Below are positions 27,062-36,248 of a DNA stretch of 64,000 bases, in pieces (positions within the stretch are counted from its first letter, which is position 1; each line of letters begins with the position of its first letter). A model generated the notes under the pieces. It saw only the letters and a program-made list of their open reading frames with translations, did not search any database and was not told where the DNA came from. The DNA comes from Pigmentiphaga litoralis (GTDB lineage Bacteria; Pseudomonadota; Gammaproteobacteria; Burkholderiales; Burkholderiaceae_B). The position numbers were made by a program, and so were the translations under genes. The DNA is taken from contig NZ_BMXQ01000001.1 in NCBI RefSeq assembly GCF_014651835.1, positions 744,001-808,000 of the forward strand, in the 5' to 3' direction.

Positions 27062-28915
27062 TTACGCGCCGACGGGCTTGCCGTCCGTGCGACGCACCAC
27101 CACGGTAGCGGACCGTGCCGGCAGGTTGGCCGAAGGCCACTTGCCAGTCGGGTGCTGGATGTTGATGAACATCGTCGTCAGGTCTGGCGTGTACGCGATA
27201 CCGGTGATTTCACAACCGGTCGGGCCAGCCAGGAAACGCTTGGATTGACCCGTCTGCTGGTCAATGTAGTACTGCGAGTTGTTGCCGAAGACATCGGTCG
27301 TGCTTGCGCCGGTACCGGCGTCGGTCTGCACCCAAAGACGGTTCTGCGGATCGATGCGGATGCCGTCCGGGCTCGAGAACGTGTCGCCCTTGATGTTGCC
27401 TTTCTCGTTTGCCGCGGCGATGGCCGGATCGCCTGCCAGCAGCAGCAGGTCCCAGGTGAAGGTCGTGGCCAGCGGCGAGGCGCCGGTTTCCGTCCAGCGA
27501 ATGATGTGACCGTGCGGGTTCGTCGCGCGGGGATTCGTTTCGCTGGTGCGACGACGGCTGCCGTTGTTAGTGAGCGTGCACAGCACGAGGCCATCGCGGC
27601 CCACCGTGATCCACTCCGGACGATCCATCAGCGTGCCGCCGGCCACACGGGCTGCGGACTTCGTGTTCAGCAGGACGTCGGCTTGCGTGTTGAAGTTGAC
27701 GACCGTCGACGGGGCGACCGTGCCCGGAGCGACCTGCGTGAAGTTGCCTGGATCGGTTGCACCGACGACCAGACCGTTCTTGCCTTGGGTCAGTTCGACC
27801 CAGTTGCCCGAACCGTCGCCGTTGAAGCGTGCGACATACAGAATGCCTTCGTCGAGCAGGTTGGCGTTGGCGGCACGATTGACCGGATCAAAAGCCTTGC
27901 TCGGGACGAACTTGTAGATGCAGCCTGGCGTGCTGTCATCGCCCATGTAGAACGCGACGCGGTTGGCGGCGTTGGTCATGTAGGCGGTGTTTTCGTGGTC
28001 GAAGCGGCCCATCGCGGTGCGCTTGGTGGCGGGTGCCAGCGTGCCGAGCGGATCGATTTCCACGACCCAGCCGTAACCGACTTCCGGTTGTGTCGGGTCC
28101 AGGTAGTTGTCGGTGGTCTCTTCACAGGTCAGGTACGTGCCCCAGGGCGTCGGGCCGCTGGCGCAGTTGTTCAGCGTACCGACGACCGTGTTGCCCACAA
28201 CCGACTTGGCCGGACCGCCGACCTGGTACACCGTGTTGCCGGTGTAGCGCTTGTTGTAGGGCGAGTTCTGCTTGACCGACCACTTGCCGTCATCGGCGCG
28301 CTGCACTTCAATGACCGACACGCCGACGTTCGACAGGGCGATCTTCTTCTGTTCGGCCGTTGCGGTGGCGGCGTTGTAGCTGCCAGCGAACAGGATCGCG
28401 GTATCCAGCGATTCGTGGTTGATGGCGAGCAGGCCACCCTTTTGCGGGTCCACGTTCGGGATCGTGTAATAGTGCATGCCGTCGTGCTGGCCGCCGGCCT
28501 GACGCTCGGTTTCGGCCGAGGTCTGGAAGGCGCCCTTGTAGCCGCTCGAGCCGGCGACGACAGGGTCGCCCGCCGCGAACAGGACTTCTGCCACGTAGCC
28601 GTTCGGAACGATCACGGCGTCGAATGCCGGGGCATTGCGGTCGGTGACCTTGGTAATTGGCGTGAAGGTCACGCCGTAGTTCAGGGCCGGAGTGGTAGGC
28701 GTCGACGAACCATTGTCGTCGTCGTCGCTGCCACCACAGGCTGCCAGGCTCGTGACGCCGAACACCGACAGCATCGACAGGCCAAAGCCGCTCTTCAGCA
28801 TGGTGCGACGGCTGGGGTTGGCCGCCACGATATCTTCCAGCATCTGACCTTCAACGGTCACCACGCCTTGCTCGGCGCGTGTCTTGGCGCGGAACTCGTC
28901 TGTCAAATAGGACAT
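27062..28915 (-). CDS. PhoX-family phosphatase (DUF839), Tat-exported
   Basis: A 617-residue PhoX-type alkaline phosphatase. A twin-arginine signal (SRRTMLKSGFGLSML, about 35-50) leads to LAACGGSDDDD, which could also be a lipobox. The PhoX domain follows with HYYTIPN, LLAINHES, GTYLTCEETTDNY and GRFDHE motifs, all typical of Ca/Fe-dependent PhoX. The N-terminal 34 residues before the RR motif are characteristic of beta- and gammaproteobacterial PhoX. It releases phosphate from organic esters in the periplasm. It has its own terminator. A weak Pho-box-like pattern lies about 100 bp upstream. Confidence 0.9.
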   Translation of the reverse strand: MSYLTDEFRAKTRAEQGVVTVEGQMLEDIVAANPSRRTMLKSGFGLSMLSVFGVTSLAACGGSDDDDNGSSTPTTPALNYGVTFTPITKVTDRNAPAFDAVIVPNGYVAEVLFAAGDPVVAGSSGYKGAFQTSAETERQAGGQHDGMHYYTIPNVDPQKGGLLAINHESLDTAILFAGSYNAATATAEQKKIALSNVGVSVIEVQRADDGKWSVKQNSPYNKRYTGNTVYQVGGPAKSVVGNTVVGTLNNCASGPTPWGTYLTCEETTDNYLDPTQPEVGYGWVVEIDPLGTLAPATKRTAMGRFDHENTAYMTNAANRVAFYMGDDSTPGCIYKFVPSKAFDPVNRAANANLLDEGILYVARFNGDGSGNWVELTQGKNGLVVGATDPGNFTQVAPGTVAPSTVVNFNTQADVLLNTKSAARVAGGTLMDRPEWITVGRDGLVLCTLTNNGSRRRTSETNPRATNPHGHIIRWTETGASPLATTFTWDLLLLAGDPAIAAANEKGNIKGDTFSSPDGIRIDPQNRLWVQTDAGTGASTTDVFGNNSQYYIDQQTGQSKRFLAGPTGCEITGIAYTPDLTTMFINIQHPTGKWPSANLPARSATVVVRRTDGKPVGA

Positions 28916-28997
28916 GCAAACCTCTTAATTTGGTGGGGTAGGCTTCATCCGATGCGATGCATCCGGCTGAAACTGACCGCAAGCTTAATGAGGCAAT

Positions 28998-29034
28998 GTG
29001 ACGGTTCTGTGAATGCCGTCAGCTATTTGTCAGG
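28998..29034. promoter_or_regulatory. Possible PhoB-type direct repeats upstream of phoX
   Basis: GTGA at 28998 and 29009, and GTCA at 29018 and 29029, are each spaced 11 bp apart, the period of PhoB half-sites. The second pair reads CCGTCAG-4-TTGTCAG, close to the CTGTCAT-4-CTGTCAC consensus. They are on the plus strand, that is, pointing away from phoX, which weakens the case. Confidence 0.25.
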
Positions 29035-29066
29035 CCAGGTCCGACAGGCGTGCTCCGGCTTTTCCT

Positions 29067-29534
29067 TCAGGCGGGATCGGCGCACACGTCCACCCAGGTC
29101 GCACCGGTAAGGTCCGCCATGCGCTGGGGGCCGATACGCACGGCCGAATGGATGTCGCCAGCGGCCGGCAGCACAACGTCGTAGGCCTGCAGGGCCACGT
29201 CGCACACCACATCGAGCGGTGTCGCCAGGCCAAAAGGACATACCCCGCCCACCGGGTGGCCCGTCAGCCGCACGACGTCGTCGGCGTCCAGAAAGCGGGG
29301 CTTGCCCCCGAATGCGGCCTTCATCTTCTTGCTGTCCAGGCGCCGGTCACCTGGGGTCACCACCAGCACGACCCGCTCGCCGATCCGCAAGGACAGGGTC
29401 TTGGCGATCTGGCCGGGGGCAACGCCGTGCGCGGCAGCTGCCAGCGGCACGGTGGCCGTGCTGGTATCCAGTTCAATCAGATCGATATCGGGCGCGTGCT
29501 CGTCAAGGAAACGGCGGACCGAAGCCAGGCTCAT
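29067..29534 (-). CDS. YbaK/EbsC-type aminoacyl-tRNA deacylase
   Basis: A 155-residue YbaK-domain protein covering the whole domain. The motifs are IAKTLSLRIGERVVLVVTPGDRRLDSKKMKAAF around residues 43-75, with the conserved Lys, and GHPVGGVCPFGL near 92. The family hydrolyses mischarged Cys- or Ala-tRNA and acts in the cytoplasm in trans. It is followed upstream by a nitroreductase gene on the same strand (28-nt gap), possibly one transcript. Confidence 0.87.
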   Translation of the reverse strand: MSLASVRRFLDEHAPDIDLIELDTSTATVPLAAAAHGVAPGQIAKTLSLRIGERVVLVVTPGDRRLDSKKMKAAFGGKPRFLDADDVVRLTGHPVGGVCPFGLATPLDVVCDVALQAYDVVLPAAGDIHSAVRIGPQRMADLTGATWVDVCADPA

Positions 29535-29562
29535 GGATCAGGTGCTCCCAGTGCAATACAAG

Positions 29563-30276
29563 TCAGGACAGAAAGGTGACAAAGTCATCGATTGCGGCGC
29601 GCTCGGTCGTCAGGCGGTTGGCGATCGCGTCCGGGTCCGCGTGGCCCAGGGCCATGCCGCAAACAAACGTCTCGTTGTCGGGCAAGGCCAACTGGTCACG
29701 AATCACCTGATGAAAGCCGTTGAATGCCGCCTGCGGGCAGGTGTCCAGCCCGCGCCCGCGCGCCGCCACCATGATCGACTGCAGGAACATGCCGTAATCG
29801 AGCCAGCTGCCTTGCTCCATCGTGGTGTCGATCGTAAAGAGCAGGCCCACCGGCGCATCAAAGAACCGGTAATTGCGTCCGTGCTGGGCATGCATCGCAG
29901 CCTTGTCGGCCTTGCCGATGCCGAGCAGGCCATACAGATCCCAGCCGACCTTGCGGCGCCGGGCCAGGTAGGGCTCGATCCATTGCCGTGGGTAATAGGC
30001 GTAAGGCTCGGACTGCGCTGCCGCCTGCGCCGGGTCGCTGTAGACCGCAACGATGGCGTCCGACAGCGCCGTCAGCCGGTCACCGGTCAGCACATATACC
30101 TTCCAGGGCTGCACGTTGCTCCCCGACGGCGCGCGGGAGGCCACCTGCAGAATCGCTCGCACGTCCGCTTCGGGCACCGGCGTTGGCAGGAACGCGCGGA
30201 CCGATCGGCGGCTGGTGATGGCGGCGTCAACCACCGTAGAAGTTGAGGAAGAGATCGTTGCGGAAGGGGAGGTCAT
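29563..30276 (-). CDS. Nitroreductase-family FMN oxidoreductase
   Basis: A 237-residue nitroreductase. The FMN-binding RRSVRAFLPTPVPEADV lies at about 23-39, SRAPSGSNVQPWKVYVL at about 47-63, and CGMALGHADPDAIANRL in the C-terminal region. It would reduce nitro or quinone compounds with NAD(P)H. The DnaA-box pair lies about 95 bp upstream of its start. Confidence 0.88.
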   Translation of the reverse strand: MTSPSATISSSTSTVVDAAITSRRSVRAFLPTPVPEADVRAILQVASRAPSGSNVQPWKVYVLTGDRLTALSDAIVAVYSDPAQAAAQSEPYAYYPRQWIEPYLARRRKVGWDLYGLLGIGKADKAAMHAQHGRNYRFFDAPVGLLFTIDTTMEQGSWLDYGMFLQSIMVAARGRGLDTCPQAAFNGFHQVIRDQLALPDNETFVCGMALGHADPDAIANRLTTERAAIDDFVTFLS

Positions 30277-30369
30277 GAAATCGGCTCGTCATTTTTACAA
30301 TCGGTGCCCGTTTTCGCGGCGGCCCGATGGCCTTACGTGGGGCCGGGCCTCGCAGCCCGGTCCGGGCGT

Positions 30370-30396
30370 TTTTATCCACATGATCTGTGGATAAAA
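30370..30396. other. Perfect inverted pair of DnaA boxes
   Basis: TTATCCACA (30372-30380) and its exact complement TGTGGATAA (30386-30394) are separated by 5 bp; the arms extend to 11 bp each with flanking T and A. Both halves match the strict 9-bp DnaA consensus. The site is in the 181-bp gap between the nitroreductase start and the ABC permease end. It could titrate DnaA, regulate the nitroreductase, or act as a hairpin. Confidence 0.7.
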
Positions 30397-30457
30397 TCTG
30401 CGCCCGCCGGCCGTGTGATCGTTGCCGGACGAGCGCTCCATGCTCAACCGTTCGCGC

Positions 30458-31219
30458 TCAGTTCTTGAGCCGGTATCCCGTGCGGAAAATCCACCGCACG
30501 CCCAGCATGCACAGGATCAGGAAGACCAGGGTCATGCCGACACTGGCAAACAGGCTGACATCGGCGACGCCATAAAAGGCCCACCGGAAGCCGCTGACCA
30601 GATACACCACCGGATTGAACAGCGTCACCTTTTGCCAGAAGGGCGGCAGCATGTCGATCGAATAGAAGCTGCCACCCAGGAAGGTCAGCGGGGTGACGAT
30701 CATCATCGGAATGATCTGCAGCTTTTCGAAGCCGTCGGCCCAGATGCCGATGATGAAGCCGAACAGGCTGAAAGTGACCGCGGTCAGCACCAGGAAGGTC
30801 ACCATCCAGACCGGGTGCACGATCTCGAACGGGATGAACAGCCTGGCCGTCACCAGCATGATGAGTCCGAGCACGATCGACTTGGTCGCCGCCGCGCCCA
30901 CGTGGCCGATCACGATCTCGACATAGGACAGCGGGGCGGACAGGACTTCGTAGATGGTCCCGGAATACTTGGGCATGTAGATGCCGAACGACGCATTCGA
31001 GATGCTTTCATTCAGCAAGGACAACATGATCAGGCCCGGGATGATGAAGGCCCCGTAGCTGATCCCGTCGATGGCCACCATGCGCGAGCCGATGGCCGAT
31101 CCGAACACGACAAAGTACAGCGACGTCGAAATGACCGGTGATGCAATGCTCTGCATCAGGGTGCGGAAGGTGCGCGCCATTTCGAAGCGGTAGATGGCGC
31201 GGATGGCGTACAGATTCAT
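30458..31219 (-). CDS. ABC-2-type transporter permease
   Basis: A 253-residue permease with six predicted membrane helices and the ABC-2 pattern ([41 protein letters not shown]). It resembles the drug, polysaccharide or multidrug ABC-2 exporters of the YadH/NodJ type. Its ATG overlaps the stop of the ATPase gene (ATGA at 31216-31219), so the two subunits are translationally coupled. Substrate unknown. Confidence 0.9.
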   Translation of the reverse strand: MNLYAIRAIYRFEMARTFRTLMQSIASPVISTSLYFVVFGSAIGSRMVAIDGISYGAFIIPGLIMLSLLNESISNASFGIYMPKYSGTIYEVLSAPLSYVEIVIGHVGAAATKSIVLGLIMLVTARLFIPFEIVHPVWMVTFLVLTAVTFSLFGFIIGIWADGFEKLQIIPMMIVTPLTFLGGSFYSIDMLPPFWQKVTLFNPVVYLVSGFRWAFYGVADVSLFASVGMTLVFLILCMLGVRWIFRTGYRLKN

Positions 31220-32157
31220 GGGTTCCCCCGGACCAGGCTGACGAAGATGTCTTCAAGCGAACTCTGCGAGGTCTGCAGGTCCTTGAAGTCGATGCCGTTT
31301 TCGCTCAGCAGGCGAAGCAGCCCGGCGATCTCGCTGCGTTGGCCTTCGTTGTCGAATGTGTAGATCAGCTTGCAGCCATCGGGCGAGAGGTCGAGCCGGT
31401 AATGGGCCAGCGCGGCGGGTACCTCGGTCAGCGGGTGCTGCAATTCCAGCGTCAGCTGCTTCTTGCCCAGCTTTTCCATCAGCGCCGTCTTGTCTTCGAT
31501 CAACACGATCTCGCCGCGGTTGATGACGCCGATGCGGTCGGCCATCTCTTCGGCTTCTTCGATGTAATGGGTGGTCAGGATGATGGTGACGCCGTTCTCG
31601 CGCAGCTGGCGCACCATTTCCCACATGCCGCGCCGCAGGTCCACGTCCACGCCGGCGGTGGGCTCATCCAGGAACAGGATGCGCGGTTCATGCGATAGCG
31701 CCTTCGCGATCATGACCCGCCGCTTCATGCCGCCTGACAGCGCCATGATCCGGCTGTCGCGCTTTTCCCAGAGGGACAGGTCGCGCAGGATCTTCTCGAC
31801 ATAGGCCGGATTGGCCGGCTTGCCAAACAGTCCGCGGCTGAAGTTGACGCTGCTCCACACGCTCTCGAACATGTCGGTCGAGATCTCCTGCGGCACCAGG
31901 CCGATCTTGCCGCGCGCCGCGCGATAGTCAGTGCGGATGTCGTGGCCATCGGCCATGACGGTGCCCTCGCTGGCATTGACGATGCCGCAGATGATGCTGA
32001 TGAGGGTGGTCTTGCCGGCCCCGTTCGGTCCGAGCAGGGCAAAGATTTCGCCCTGGCGGATGTCGAGGTCGATGTGTTTGAGCGCCTGGAAGCCCGAGGC
32101 GTAGGTCTTCGACAGGTTCTTGACGGATACGACGGGCTGCACGCGGGCTCCGGTCAT
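31216..32157 (-). CDS. ABC transporter ATP-binding protein
   Basis: A 313-residue ATPase. Walker A is GPNGAGKTT near residue 45, the ABC signature is LSGGMKRR, Walker B is [13 protein letters not shown], and the H-loop is [11 protein letters not shown]. The C-terminal about 80 residues form the usual DrrA/YadG-type extension. It powers the permease encoded next (4-nt overlap). ATG at 32157 was chosen because the conserved ABC domain begins soon after; the frame is open further upstream over the LysR gene. Confidence 0.92.
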   Translation of the reverse strand: MTGARVQPVVSVKNLSKTYASGFQALKHIDLDIRQGEIFALLGPNGAGKTTLISIICGIVNASEGTVMADGHDIRTDYRAARGKIGLVPQEISTDMFESVWSSVNFSRGLFGKPANPAYVEKILRDLSLWEKRDSRIMALSGGMKRRVMIAKALSHEPRILFLDEPTAGVDVDLRRGMWEMVRQLRENGVTIILTTHYIEEAEEMADRIGVINRGEIVLIEDKTALMEKLGKKQLTLELQHPLTEVPAALAHYRLDLSPDGCKLIYTFDNEGQRSEIAGLLRLLSENGIDFKDLQTSQSSLEDIFVSLVRGNP

Positions 32158-32203
32158 CGAAAAAAGAGAGGCCAAGAATAGCAGCCGCGGGTGGCGACCG
32201 CCT

Positions 32204-33103
32204 TCAGCCCACGAAGGATTCGAACACGATGTTGCGTAACCACTGGTTTGCGGGATCCTTGTGGAACTTGGCGTGCCAGAACAGGTTGATGCCGATGGGC
32301 GGCAGCGGCAAGGGATGGGGCACATGCTTGAGCCCGAACGGGCCGGCCGACCGCAGGGCATACCGCTCGGGCACCGTGGCCAGCATGTTGGTGGTGCTCA
32401 GAATGTGCCCTACCGCCACGAAGTGCGGCACCGTGAGCAGGGCGCGGCGCGTACCCTTGGACTCGATGATCTCGTCCATGCGCGCATGCCCGGTGCCTTG
32501 CGACACGACCACCACGTGGTCCGCGTCAAAGAAGCGCTTGGCGGTCAGCTTCTTGCCGTCCACCTCGTGCCCCGCGCGGAACATGCACACATAGCGCTGC
32601 AGGAATAGCCGGCGCTGGAAAAAGCCGGTCTTGAGCTGCGGAATCAGCCCGACCGCCACGTCGACCTGACCGGCTTCCATCGCGTCGGCCAGGTGGTCCA
32701 GCGTGTTGCGCACGGTGCTGAGCGTCACGAAGGGCGCTTCGGTGGCCAGCCGGTCCATCAATCGCGGCATCAGGTCGATCTCGCCCAGGTCGGTCATGCT
32801 GATCGTGAACTTGCGCGTGCTGGTGCCCGGATCGAAGGTGCTGCGCTGGTTCAGGCTGCTGTGAATCGCATTGAGCGCATAGGCGATGGGTTCGACCAGT
32901 TGCGCCGCGTAGGGCGTCGGTTCCATGCCGCGCGCGGTGCGTATGAAGAGTTCGTCATCCAGCAGCAGCCGCAGGCGCTTCAATGCATTGCTGACCGCGG
33001 GCTGGGTCAGGCCGAGCGATGCCGCCGCGGCCGACACGCGCCGTTCGATTACCAGACGCTGGAAGACCACCAGCAGATTCAGGTCGATATCCTTCAGGTC
33101 CAT
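32204..33103 (-). CDS. nagR: NagR/NahR/DntR-type LysR regulator of salicylate catabolism
   Basis: A 299-residue LysR regulator closely resembling NahR and Nag[20 protein letters not shown] at the N-terminus, [14 protein letters not shown] in the recognition helix, then [18 protein letters not shown] and [19 protein letters not shown] at the C-terminus. Members bind salicylate or related aromatics and activate divergent catabolic operons. It is divergent from the nag-like operon, with a matching palindrome between. ATG at 33103 gives the family's [11 protein letters not shown] start. Confidence 0.9.
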   Translation of the reverse strand: MDLKDIDLNLLVVFQRLVIERRVSAAAASLGLTQPAVSNALKRLRLLLDDELFIRTARGMEPTPYAAQLVEPIAYALNAIHSSLNQRSTFDPGTSTRKFTISMTDLGEIDLMPRLMDRLATEAPFVTLSTVRNTLDHLADAMEAGQVDVAVGLIPQLKTGFFQRRLFLQRYVCMFRAGHEVDGKKLTAKRFFDADHVVVVSQGTGHARMDEIIESKGTRRALLTVPHFVAVGHILSTTNMLATVPERYALRSAGPFGLKHVPHPLPLPPIGINLFWHAKFHKDPANQWLRNIVFESFVG

Positions 33104-33148
33104 AGGCGTTCCCGGGTGCGGCCCCGCGCGTAGCAGCCGCGGTGCAGT

Positions 33149-33179
33149 ATTCACGGCCGTGATTATCAAGATTCACGAC
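33149..33179. promoter_or_regulatory. NagR/NahR-type operator
   Basis: ATTCACGGCCGTGAT (33149-33163) contains the perfect 12-bp palindrome TCACGGCCGTGA and fits the known NahR-type ATTCACGCT-x2-ATGAT pattern; a second ATTCACGAC follows at 33171. With a possible -10 TACACT at 33209, the palindrome centre is about 65 bp before the expected nagAa transcription start, the standard LysR position. The -35 is poor, as for activator-dependent promoters. Confidence 0.65.
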
Positions 33180-33252
33180 ATTCTATATATTAATTTTCGT
33201 CGGCTCTCTACACTGCGTCCATAAACACAACAATGCAAGCCGAGACAGCTTC

Positions 33253-34245
33253 ATGGAACTTCACGTAGAGCCCCAGGGCCGATCCCTGACCTTCGAGGCA
33301 GGCGCCAACCTGCTGGACACGCTGCGCGCCAATGACGTGCCGGTCTCGTACAGCTGCATGAGCGGCCGCTGCGGCACCTGCCGCTGCAAGGTGCTGGAAG
33401 GCGACGTGCTGGAGTCCGGACGCGAGATCACTTACACCCGCCCGCGCGGCGACACGCAAGGCCGCTACGTGCTGGCCTGCATGAGCGTGCTGACGCAGCC
33501 CTGTCGGATCGAAGTGCCCGAGGCAGACGAGGTGGTGACCCATCCGGCCCGCATCCTGAAGGCCACGGTGGCCCATATCGACCTGCTGGCCCACGACATC
33601 GTCGGCCTGCGCCTGAAGGCCGCCAAGCCGCTAGCCTTTTCGCCGGGCCAGTACGCCACGCTGCAGTTCAGTCCCGACCATATCCGCCCGTATTCCATGG
33701 CGGGCGTGGCGGGCGACGAGCTGCTCGAGTTCCATGTCCGCAAGGTGCCCGATGGCCGCGTGACCGGCTACGTGCACACCGACCTGAAAGTGGGCGACGC
33801 CGTGCGGGTAAGCGGTCCCCTGGGCACCGCCTACCTGCGACGCCGCCATGAAGGTCCCATGCTCTGCGTGGCGGGAGGCACCGGCCTGGCGCCAGTCCTG
33901 TCCATCGTGCGCGGCGCCCTGGCCGGTGGCATGACCAACCCCATTCATGTCTACTTCGGCGTACGCTCGGTGCAGGACGTGTATTGCGCCGAGCGCCTGA
34001 GCGACCTTGCCGCGCGGCATCCCAACCTGCGTACGCACATTGTGGTGGCGGCGGGCGCGCCCGCGGCGGGCATGCGCGGTGGGTGGGTGACCGACGCCGT
34101 CGACCAGGACTGGCACGACCTGAGCGGCTGGCGGGTCTATCTGTGCGGCGCGCCGCCCATGGTCGAAGCTGCCGCCTTGCTGGCCGCGCGCAAGGGCGCC
34201 GCGCCGGAACATATCCACGCCGACGCGTTTTACGCGGCGGCTTAG
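33253..34245 (+). CDS. nagAa: Ferredoxin reductase component of salicylate 5-hydroxylase
   Basis: A 330-residue reductase. It has an N-terminal plant-type 2Fe-2S domain ([13 protein letters not shown] near 36, with the fourth Cys in LACMS near 76), then an FAD domain (RPYSMAG near 150) and an NAD domain ([14 protein letters not shown]). It transfers electrons from NAD(P)H to the Rieske ferredoxin NagAb. It is the first gene of the operon, as in nag clusters. The last codons (DAFYAAA and stop) are part of a 34-bp tandem repeat that follows. Confidence 0.9.
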   Translation: MELHVEPQGRSLTFEAGANLLDTLRANDVPVSYSCMSGRCGTCRCKVLEGDVLESGREITYTRPRGDTQGRYVLACMSVLTQPCRIEVPEADEVVTHPARILKATVAHIDLLAHDIVGLRLKAAKPLAFSPGQYATLQFSPDHIRPYSMAGVAGDELLEFHVRKVPDGRVTGYVHTDLKVGDAVRVSGPLGTAYLRRRHEGPMLCVAGGTGLAPVLSIVRGALAGGMTNPIHVYFGVRSVQDVYCAERLSDLAARHPNLRTHIVVAAGAPAAGMRGGWVTDAVDQDWHDLSGWRVYLCGAPPMVEAAALLAARKGAAPEHIHADAFYAAA

Positions 34246-34311
34246 ACACATGCACGACGCGTTCTACGCGGCGGCTTAGACACATGCACGACGCGTTCTA
34301 CGCGGCGGCTT
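34221..34311. repeat. 34-bp tandem duplication of the nagAa 3' end (2.7 copies)
   Basis: Copies at 34221-34254, 34255-34288 and 34289-34311 (partial) are identical except for one base. Each copy recreates the codons DAFYAAA. Because the unit ends in ATGCA, new short frames arise: 34250-34279 (MHDAFYAAA, stop) and 34284-34337 (17 codons), whose TGA overlaps the nagI ATG as ATGA. Confidence 0.95.
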
Positions 34312-34333
34312 GGAATCACCAGGAGACACGATC

Positions 34334-35434
34334 ATGAATGCGCAAGTACAGATTGACGACCAGAATGTTGTTGACCGCAACGTTGATACCCACAACGTTG
34401 ACACCAGCAACGACACCGCGCGCCAGCGCGCCGCCTACTACGACCGCATCTCCCAAAGCAGCCTGACGCCGCTCTGGGAAGTGCTGGGCGCCCTGGTGCC
34501 CAGGCAGCCGAATTCGCCGGCCGTCGGCGCGCTGTGGAAGTACGCCGACATCCGCGATTACGTGATGGAAGCTGGCCGCCTCATCACCGCCGAGGAAGCC
34601 GAGCGCCGCGTGCTCATCCTTGAAAACCCCGCCATGCGCGGCAATTCGTCGATCACGCAGACCCTGTACGCCGGCCTGCAACTGATCCTGCCGGGCGAAA
34701 TCGCGCCCGCCCATCGCCACACCCAGAGCGCGCTGCGCCTGGTGCTGGACGGAGAGGGCGCCTATACCGCCGTTGATGGCGAACGCACCACCATGAAACG
34801 GGGCGACTTCATCATCACGCCGGCCTGGACCTATCACGACCACGGCAATCTGGGCGACACCCCAGTGGTGTGGCTGGATGGCCTGGACATCCCACTGCTG
34901 CGTTTCTTTGACGCCGGCTTTGCCGAACACGGCCACACCCTGGCGCAGTCCGAACTGCGGCCCGAAGGCGACGCGCTGGCCCGCTACGGCAACAACATGC
35001 TGCCCATGGACTTCCAGCAGACCTCGGCCCAGCCCACCAAGGTGTTCGTGTACCCGTTTGCCCGCACCCGCGAATCGCTGCTGTCTATCGCGCGCACCGC
35101 GGCCGACCCGCACATGGGCCACAAGCTGCGCTTTGTGAATCCGGCCACGGGCGCATCGCCCATGCCCACCATGGGCGCGTTTGCCCAGCATTTGCCTGCC
35201 GGCTTCGAGACACAGCCCTACCGGTCCACCGATGGCACCGTGTATGCCTGCCTGGAAGGCGAAGGCGTGGCCGAGATCAATGGCGAGGCCTTTGCCTTCC
35301 AGCCCAATGATGTGTTCGTGGTCCCATCCTGGCACACCCTGCGCCTGCAGTCGCGCCAGGACACGATCCTTTTCAGCTATTCCGATCGCCCGGCCCAGCA
35401 GTCGCTCGGCCTGTGGCGCGAACAGAAGTTGTGA
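34334..35434 (+). CDS. nagI: Gentisate 1,2-dioxygenase
   Basis: A 366-residue bicupin dioxygenase that opens gentisate to maleylpyruvate with Fe(II) and O2. The N-terminal cupin has the iron ligands His127 and His129 (PAHRHTQSALR) and a His in YHDHGN (168-170). The C-terminal cupin (about 265-350) lacks a full ligand set, as is normal. The first 30 residues are Asn/Asp/Val-rich (imperfect NVD repeats) and not conserved. The ATG follows GGAG with 8-nt spacing and overlaps a short leader frame made by the repeat. Confidence 0.93.
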   Translation: MNAQVQIDDQNVVDRNVDTHNVDTSNDTARQRAAYYDRISQSSLTPLWEVLGALVPRQPNSPAVGALWKYADIRDYVMEAGRLITAEEAERRVLILENPAMRGNSSITQTLYAGLQLILPGEIAPAHRHTQSALRLVLDGEGAYTAVDGERTTMKRGDFIITPAWTYHDHGNLGDTPVVWLDGLDIPLLRFFDAGFAEHGHTLAQSELRPEGDALARYGNNMLPMDFQQTSAQPTKVFVYPFARTRESLLSIARTAADPHMGHKLRFVNPATGASPMPTMGAFAQHLPAGFETQPYRSTDGTVYACLEGEGVAEINGEAFAFQPNDVFVVPSWHTLRLQSRQDTILFSYSDRPAQQSLGLWREQKL

Positions 35435-35498
35435 TATTGGCCGCGCGGCATCACGCCCGCGACCATCGACATTCGTTTGATTCGATCAAGGAGTTCTC

Positions 35499-36197
35499 AT
35501 GACCTACGCCATTGCCCAACCCGCCCAAGTCGCGCTCGACATCGTCGGCACCGACGACCAGTTTCCCGTCAACCGCGTGTTCTGTGTCGGCCGCAACTAT
35601 GCCGCGCACGCCCGGGAAATGGGCCGGGACCCGGACCGTGAAAAGCCTTTCTTTTTCATGAAGCCCGCCAACGCCGTGGTGCAGGCCGGCGAGACAGAGA
35701 TCACCATTCCGTATCCCCCGCAGACCAGCAACTTCCATCACGAGATCGAACTGGTGGCGGTGATCGGCACAGGCGGCAAGGACATCTCGATCGACCAGGC
35801 ACTTGAACATGTGTATGGCTACGCCGTGGGTCTGGACATGACGCGCCGCGACCTGCAGCTGGACGCCCGCGACAAGGGCCGTCCGTGGGAATTCGGCAAG
35901 TCGTTTTCGAAGTCGGCACCCATCGGTCCGATTTCGCGCGTGAGCGAAGTTGGCCATCCGGACAAGGCAGCCATTGCTGTCACAGTCGATGGCCAGACCA
36001 AGCAGAGTTCCGACATCGACATGCTGATCTGGTCGGTGGCCGAGTCGATCGCCTACCTGTCGCAGTACGAAACCCTGGAACCCGGTGACGTGATTATGAC
36101 CGGCACGCCCGAAGGCGTCGGCGCGGTCAAGCCAGGGCAGGTCATGCGCGGCACGATCGAAGGCCTGACGCCCATCACCGTCCGCGTCGCGGGCTGA
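35499..36197 (+). CDS. nagK: Fumarylpyruvate hydrolase
   Basis: A 232-residue FAH-superfamily hydrolase that splits fumarylpyruvate to fumarate and pyruvate, the last step of the gentisate route. Typical motifs are CVGRNYAAHAREMG, PFFFMKPANAVV, the metal-binding FHHEIELVAVIG (two Glu) and the C-terminal GDVIMTGTPEGVG. It lies between nagI and nagG, with 64- and 51-nt gaps. It could act on related acylpyruvates, but the operon argues for fumarylpyruvate. Confidence 0.9.
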   Translation: MTYAIAQPAQVALDIVGTDDQFPVNRVFCVGRNYAAHAREMGRDPDREKPFFFMKPANAVVQAGETEITIPYPPQTSNFHHEIELVAVIGTGGKDISIDQALEHVYGYAVGLDMTRRDLQLDARDKGRPWEFGKSFSKSAPIGPISRVSEVGHPDKAAIAVTVDGQTKQSSDIDMLIWSVAESIAYLSQYETLEPGDVIMTGTPEGVGAVKPGQVMRGTIEGLTPITVRVAG

Positions 36198-36248
36198 TCC
36201 CGGCACCGCCTTCTTAATGACAGCGTGACACCAATGGAGGAGACCGCC

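Noticed and set aside
30340-30375. Rho-independent terminator on the plus strand (GGGCCGGGC/GCCCGGTCC stem followed by T5)
   Set aside because: No plus-strand gene ends upstream; the T run is part of the DnaA-box palindrome.
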